Assembly: GCA_016840945.1 (NCBI GenBank)
Contig: JAEORJ010000400.1
Location: 1 to 6,914, forward strand
Origin: Candidatus Gerdarchaeota archaeon
GTDB lineage: Archaea; Asgardarchaeota; Heimdallarchaeia; JABLTI01
DNA length: 6,914 nucleotides
Direction of reading: 5' to 3'
Shown here: piece after piece, positions 5,027-6,914 of the stretch
Position numbering within the stretch: the stretch's first letter is position 1
Layout of the letters: the number at the start of each line of letters is the position of its first letter
Notes under the pieces: generated by a model
Database searches by the model: none
Told to the model about the DNA's origin: nothing
The model's input: the letters and a program-made list of their open reading frames with translations, nothing else
Made by a program: the position numbers and the translations under genes

Positions 5027-6049
5027 ATGAATGAAATAGCAATATCTGATGAAAATTTTACTTTGAGGCCAATAAATCTTAAGCATGATTTTGAAGAGCT
5101 AATACCTTTTTATGATGATATATTTGAAAAGGAATTAACTGCAAAAGGAATAACAATGCGATCTTTTCTTAACGAGCAAAAATCTCTTTTACCAATATTC
5201 AAAATAATGGGATTGTTTTCTAAAAATTTCAGACATGCATTTGATGGTTTCCTTTTTGAAAATAATGACGGTAAAATTGTATCTACTGTTAATGTAGGTT
5301 ATGCAGGCGATTTTTGGGAAATATCAATGGTTGCTACACATAGAGATTATCGTCGCCGTGGCCTAGCTAGGAAGTTAATTGAAAAATCAATTGATCATGC
5401 TGTAAGGAATAATGCAAAAATGTGTATTCTTGAGGTTTATGAAGAGAATACTCCTGCATTTGAGCTGTATAAAAAAATGGAATTCAAGCATTTTGATACC
5501 CAATTAAAAATGAAATTGGAACCTAATAATTATCCAATTAGTTATGAGATTTGTCTTCCAAGTGATTATAAAATAATTGAAATGAAACGCGATAAAAAAA
5601 CTAGTAATGCGTTATATAACTTAGAAGAAAAAGTAACCCCAAAAGAAGTGATAACTTTTCTGCCGGTTAACAAAATAAAATACTTTCAACCATTAATTCT
5701 ACGATTGATACGACCTCTTGTTAATATCTTTCTTCCTTCAAAAGCAAAACGTTTGGTAGTATTTTATAAAAATAAAATTGTTGCTAATTTATATATCTCT
5801 AAGGGTCGATCTTATGATGATTATCATTCAATGGATTTAATTATTGATCCTGATCATAAAATCGAACTGACAGAACAGCTAATTCGATATGCATTAAATG
5901 AACTAAGAACTGCAAAAAAAGACCTTAACGTGATAACGGTTGTTCGAAAATCTGATGATTTTTTTGTATCAAAACTTTTAGCTAATAATTTCACTATTTA
6001 TGAGTCGGATTTACTTATGGGATTAAAATTACCCTCAAAAAGGAATTGA
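5027..6049 (+). CDS. GNAT family N-acetyltransferase with C-terminal degenerate GNAT-like domain
   Basis: This 340-residue protein has an N-terminal GNAT domain (about 10-165) that should transfer an acetyl group from acetyl-CoA to an amine. Motif A is intact: strand E-I-S-M-V-A (98-103) followed by R109-R-R-G112-L-A114, matching Q/RxxGxG/A, and the helix R-K-L-I-E-K. Motif B is visible as E-N-T-P-A-F-E-L-Y-K-K-M-E-F at 140-153, with Asn141 and Tyr148 in the usual places. Residues 170-340 look like a second GNAT fold: a strand pair at 241-259 (R-L-V-V-F-Y-K-N-K-I-V-A-N-L), M-D-L-I-I-D at 269-274 at the motif A strand position, a helix at 280-293, and a late strand. This half lacks the glycine-rich loop and is probably structural or substrate-binding. 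A hydrophobic run at 222-236 is short and holds arginines, so it is not called a membrane segment. Protein, amino acid or small-molecule targets are all possible. The divergent winged-helix gene is its likely regulator. Confidence 0.88.
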   Translation: MNEIAISDENFTLRPINLKHDFEELIPFYDDIFEKELTAKGITMRSFLNEQKSLLPIFKIMGLFSKNFRHAFDGFLFENNDGKIVSTVNVGYAGDFWEISMVATHRDYRRRGLARKLIEKSIDHAVRNNAKMCILEVYEENTPAFELYKKMEFKHFDTQLKMKLEPNNYPISYEICLPSDYKIIEMKRDKKTSNALYNLEEKVTPKEVITFLPVNKIKYFQPLILRLIRPLVNIFLPSKAKRLVVFYKNKIVANLYISKGRSYDDYHSMDLIIDPDHKIELTEQLIRYALNELRTAKKDLNVITVVRKSDDFFVSKLLANNFTIYESDLLMGLKLPSKRN

Positions 6050-6058
6050 GAATATCAC

Positions 6059-6092
6059 GAATTCTCTAAGATTATTTAGAGAATTCATTTTT
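6059..6092 (+). terminator. Hairpin terminator after the GNAT gene
   Basis: GAATTCTCTAA (6059-6069) and TTAGAGAATTC (6076-6086) form a perfect 11-base-pair stem with a 6-base loop, ten bases after the stop codon at 6047-6049. It is followed on the plus strand by a T6 run (6088-6093). On the minus strand no T tract follows the stem, so it mainly serves the GNAT gene. It could also fold in the transcript of the convergent minus-strand gene. Confidence 0.75.
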
Positions 6093-6095
6093 TAA

Positions 6096-6914
6096 TTAAT
6101 TACTTTGAATAGCCCTTGATAAAGCAATAAGTTTTGGTATATTATTTGGTAAGGATACATTAGGACACTTTATTATTTTCAGTACTGCTTTAAGGAAAAG
6201 CTCTTGCTTTATATCATCCTCAAAAACTAATTTCTTTATTGCGTAAAAAATAATCCCTCTGTCTCCTAGAAGTTCCAAATCTTTACGTTTAATTTCAAGG
6301 CTGTCTTCTCTAGATACAATCAAAATTTCTCGATCACCCAGAGTGTGTAAAACCTCTGTTACCTCTAGGAAAGGAAGAGTATTATCAATATATCTCGAGA
6401 ATAGCTCGCCTGTGGTAACCCCTTCTGTTTTTGCTATCGAAATGAACTCATCATAAAATGTAGATGAAACATTTCTAATAGTTATATCTTTTAATAATTC
6501 TTTATCTGTTGGATGAGTATATGTGTGGCGCTTTCTGGTAAGACCATATTGAATGATAATTGGAATGTTGTTTCGATAAGTCACATTACAATGACTAATC
6601 ACTTTTACATGTTTGAGTAATGTTGTTGAATCTACATCTTTATCAAAAATTAGTTCATTGATGTTTCTAAATAAAAACATCGTTTTTTCACCTGCAGCAG
6701 TAAGATCTTCTTTTGTAACCGTTAATCTTTCAAGGTCACAAATTTTTTCAGGAACAACACCCGGTCTTTTGTGATGATCTTGAGATCTAGGGCTAGACAT
6801 GCGCCATGGTTGTCTTATAATGGTATAAATTAATGATGTAAAAGCATCTCCAGCTGATAAGCCTTGCTTGATTCGATATTCACTAAATTGGTCATAGAGT
6901 TCTTTATTCACTCC
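6096..6914 (-). CDS. Tandem-repeat protein with two ribbon-helix-helix-like modules (5' end outside window)
   Basis: The frame stays open to the right edge. The GTG at 6911-6909 is probably an internal valine: with the preceding glycine codon it gives G-V-N-K-E-L-Y-D-Q-F, which aligns with N-V-S-S-T-F-Y-D-E-F in the second half. Counting that valine as residue 1, the protein consists of two homologous repeats (1-127 and 143-271). Each begins with a ribbon-helix-helix-like segment. The second one shows it fully: strand I-T-I-R-N-V (143-148), helix T-F-Y-D-E-F-I-S-I-A, turn, then helix T-G-E-L-F-S-R-Y-I. Each repeat ends with a helical unit: K-E-D-L-T-A-A-G-E-K then I-N-E-L-I-F-D (68-90), against R-K-D-L-E-L-L-G-D-R then I-K-K-L-V-F-E (209-231). 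N-N-I-P follows in both (114-117 and 256-259). A DNA-binding regulator working as an internal pseudodimer is inferred. The family is not recognised and no partner is visible. Confidence 0.65.
   Translation of the reverse strand, partial: GVNKELYDQFSEYRIKQGLSAGDAFTSLIYTIIRQPWRMSSPRSQDHHKRPGVVPEKICDLERLTVTKEDLTAAGEKTMFLFRNINELIFDKDVDSTTLLKHVKVISHCNVTYRNNIPIIIQYGLTRKRHTYTHPTDKELLKDITIRNVSSTFYDEFISIAKTEGVTTGELFSRYIDNTLPFLEVTEVLHTLGDREILIVSREDSLEIKRKDLELLGDRGIIFYAIKKLVFEDDIKQELFLKAVLKIIKCPNVSLPNNIPKLIALSRAIQSN

Noticed and set aside
5692..5736. A transmembrane segment in the GNAT protein (residues about 222-236)
   Set aside because: The stretch is about 15 residues and is interrupted by arginines and a proline. 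It fits a buried helix better than a membrane span.
6048..6055. A GAGAATAT copy after the GNAT gene, the same 8-mer as the half-site at 259-266
   Set aside because: It overlaps the stop codon next to a terminator, has no palindromic partner and can easily be chance in such AT-rich DNA.

Overview
The window looks archaeal. It is AT-rich (about 30% GC by eye). Several genes are preceded by a BRE-like and TATA-like pair about 50-75 bases before the start codon. Several starts have a GGTG or GTGA ribosome-binding motif, which would pair with the AUCACCUCC tail of archaeal 16S rRNA. Two regulators are of the archaeal ArsR-like winged-helix kind. Gene content (winged-helix regulators, tandem GNAT proteins, AKR6-like reductases) would fit an Asgard archaeon, but that placement is inference and no marker gene is present to prove it.

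Layout from left to right: (1) the last 70 codons of a PLP-dependent threonine dehydratase-like enzyme, cut by the window edge; (2) a 108-base gap with two interlocked palindromes, then a plus-strand tandem GNAT-fold protein; (3) a bidirectional hairpin terminator; (4) two tandem aldo/keto reductase paralogues on the minus strand, 10 bases apart and clearly one operon; (5) a 156-base divergent promoter region with an array of TTCAA/TTGAA half-sites; (6) a divergent plus-strand winged-helix regulator; (7) a convergent junction, where an inverted repeat covers the last codons of that regulator and of a second, minus-strand winged-helix regulator; (8) a second divergent promoter region with three copies of a 10-mer, ATTTAATCAT; (9) a plus-strand GNAT acetyltransferase with an intact acetyl-CoA loop; (10) a hairpin terminator; (11) a minus-strand protein running off the right edge, made of two repeats that each begin with a ribbon-helix-helix-like segment.

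Functionally the core is two regulator/target pairs arranged head to head: a winged-helix regulator opposite the reductase operon, and another opposite the GNAT gene. Each shared promoter region holds its own repeated motif, suggesting local regulation and autoregulation. The inducing signals and the substrates of the reductases and acetyltransferases cannot be read from the sequence. No RNA genes, CRISPR arrays, insertion sequences or integration sites were seen.
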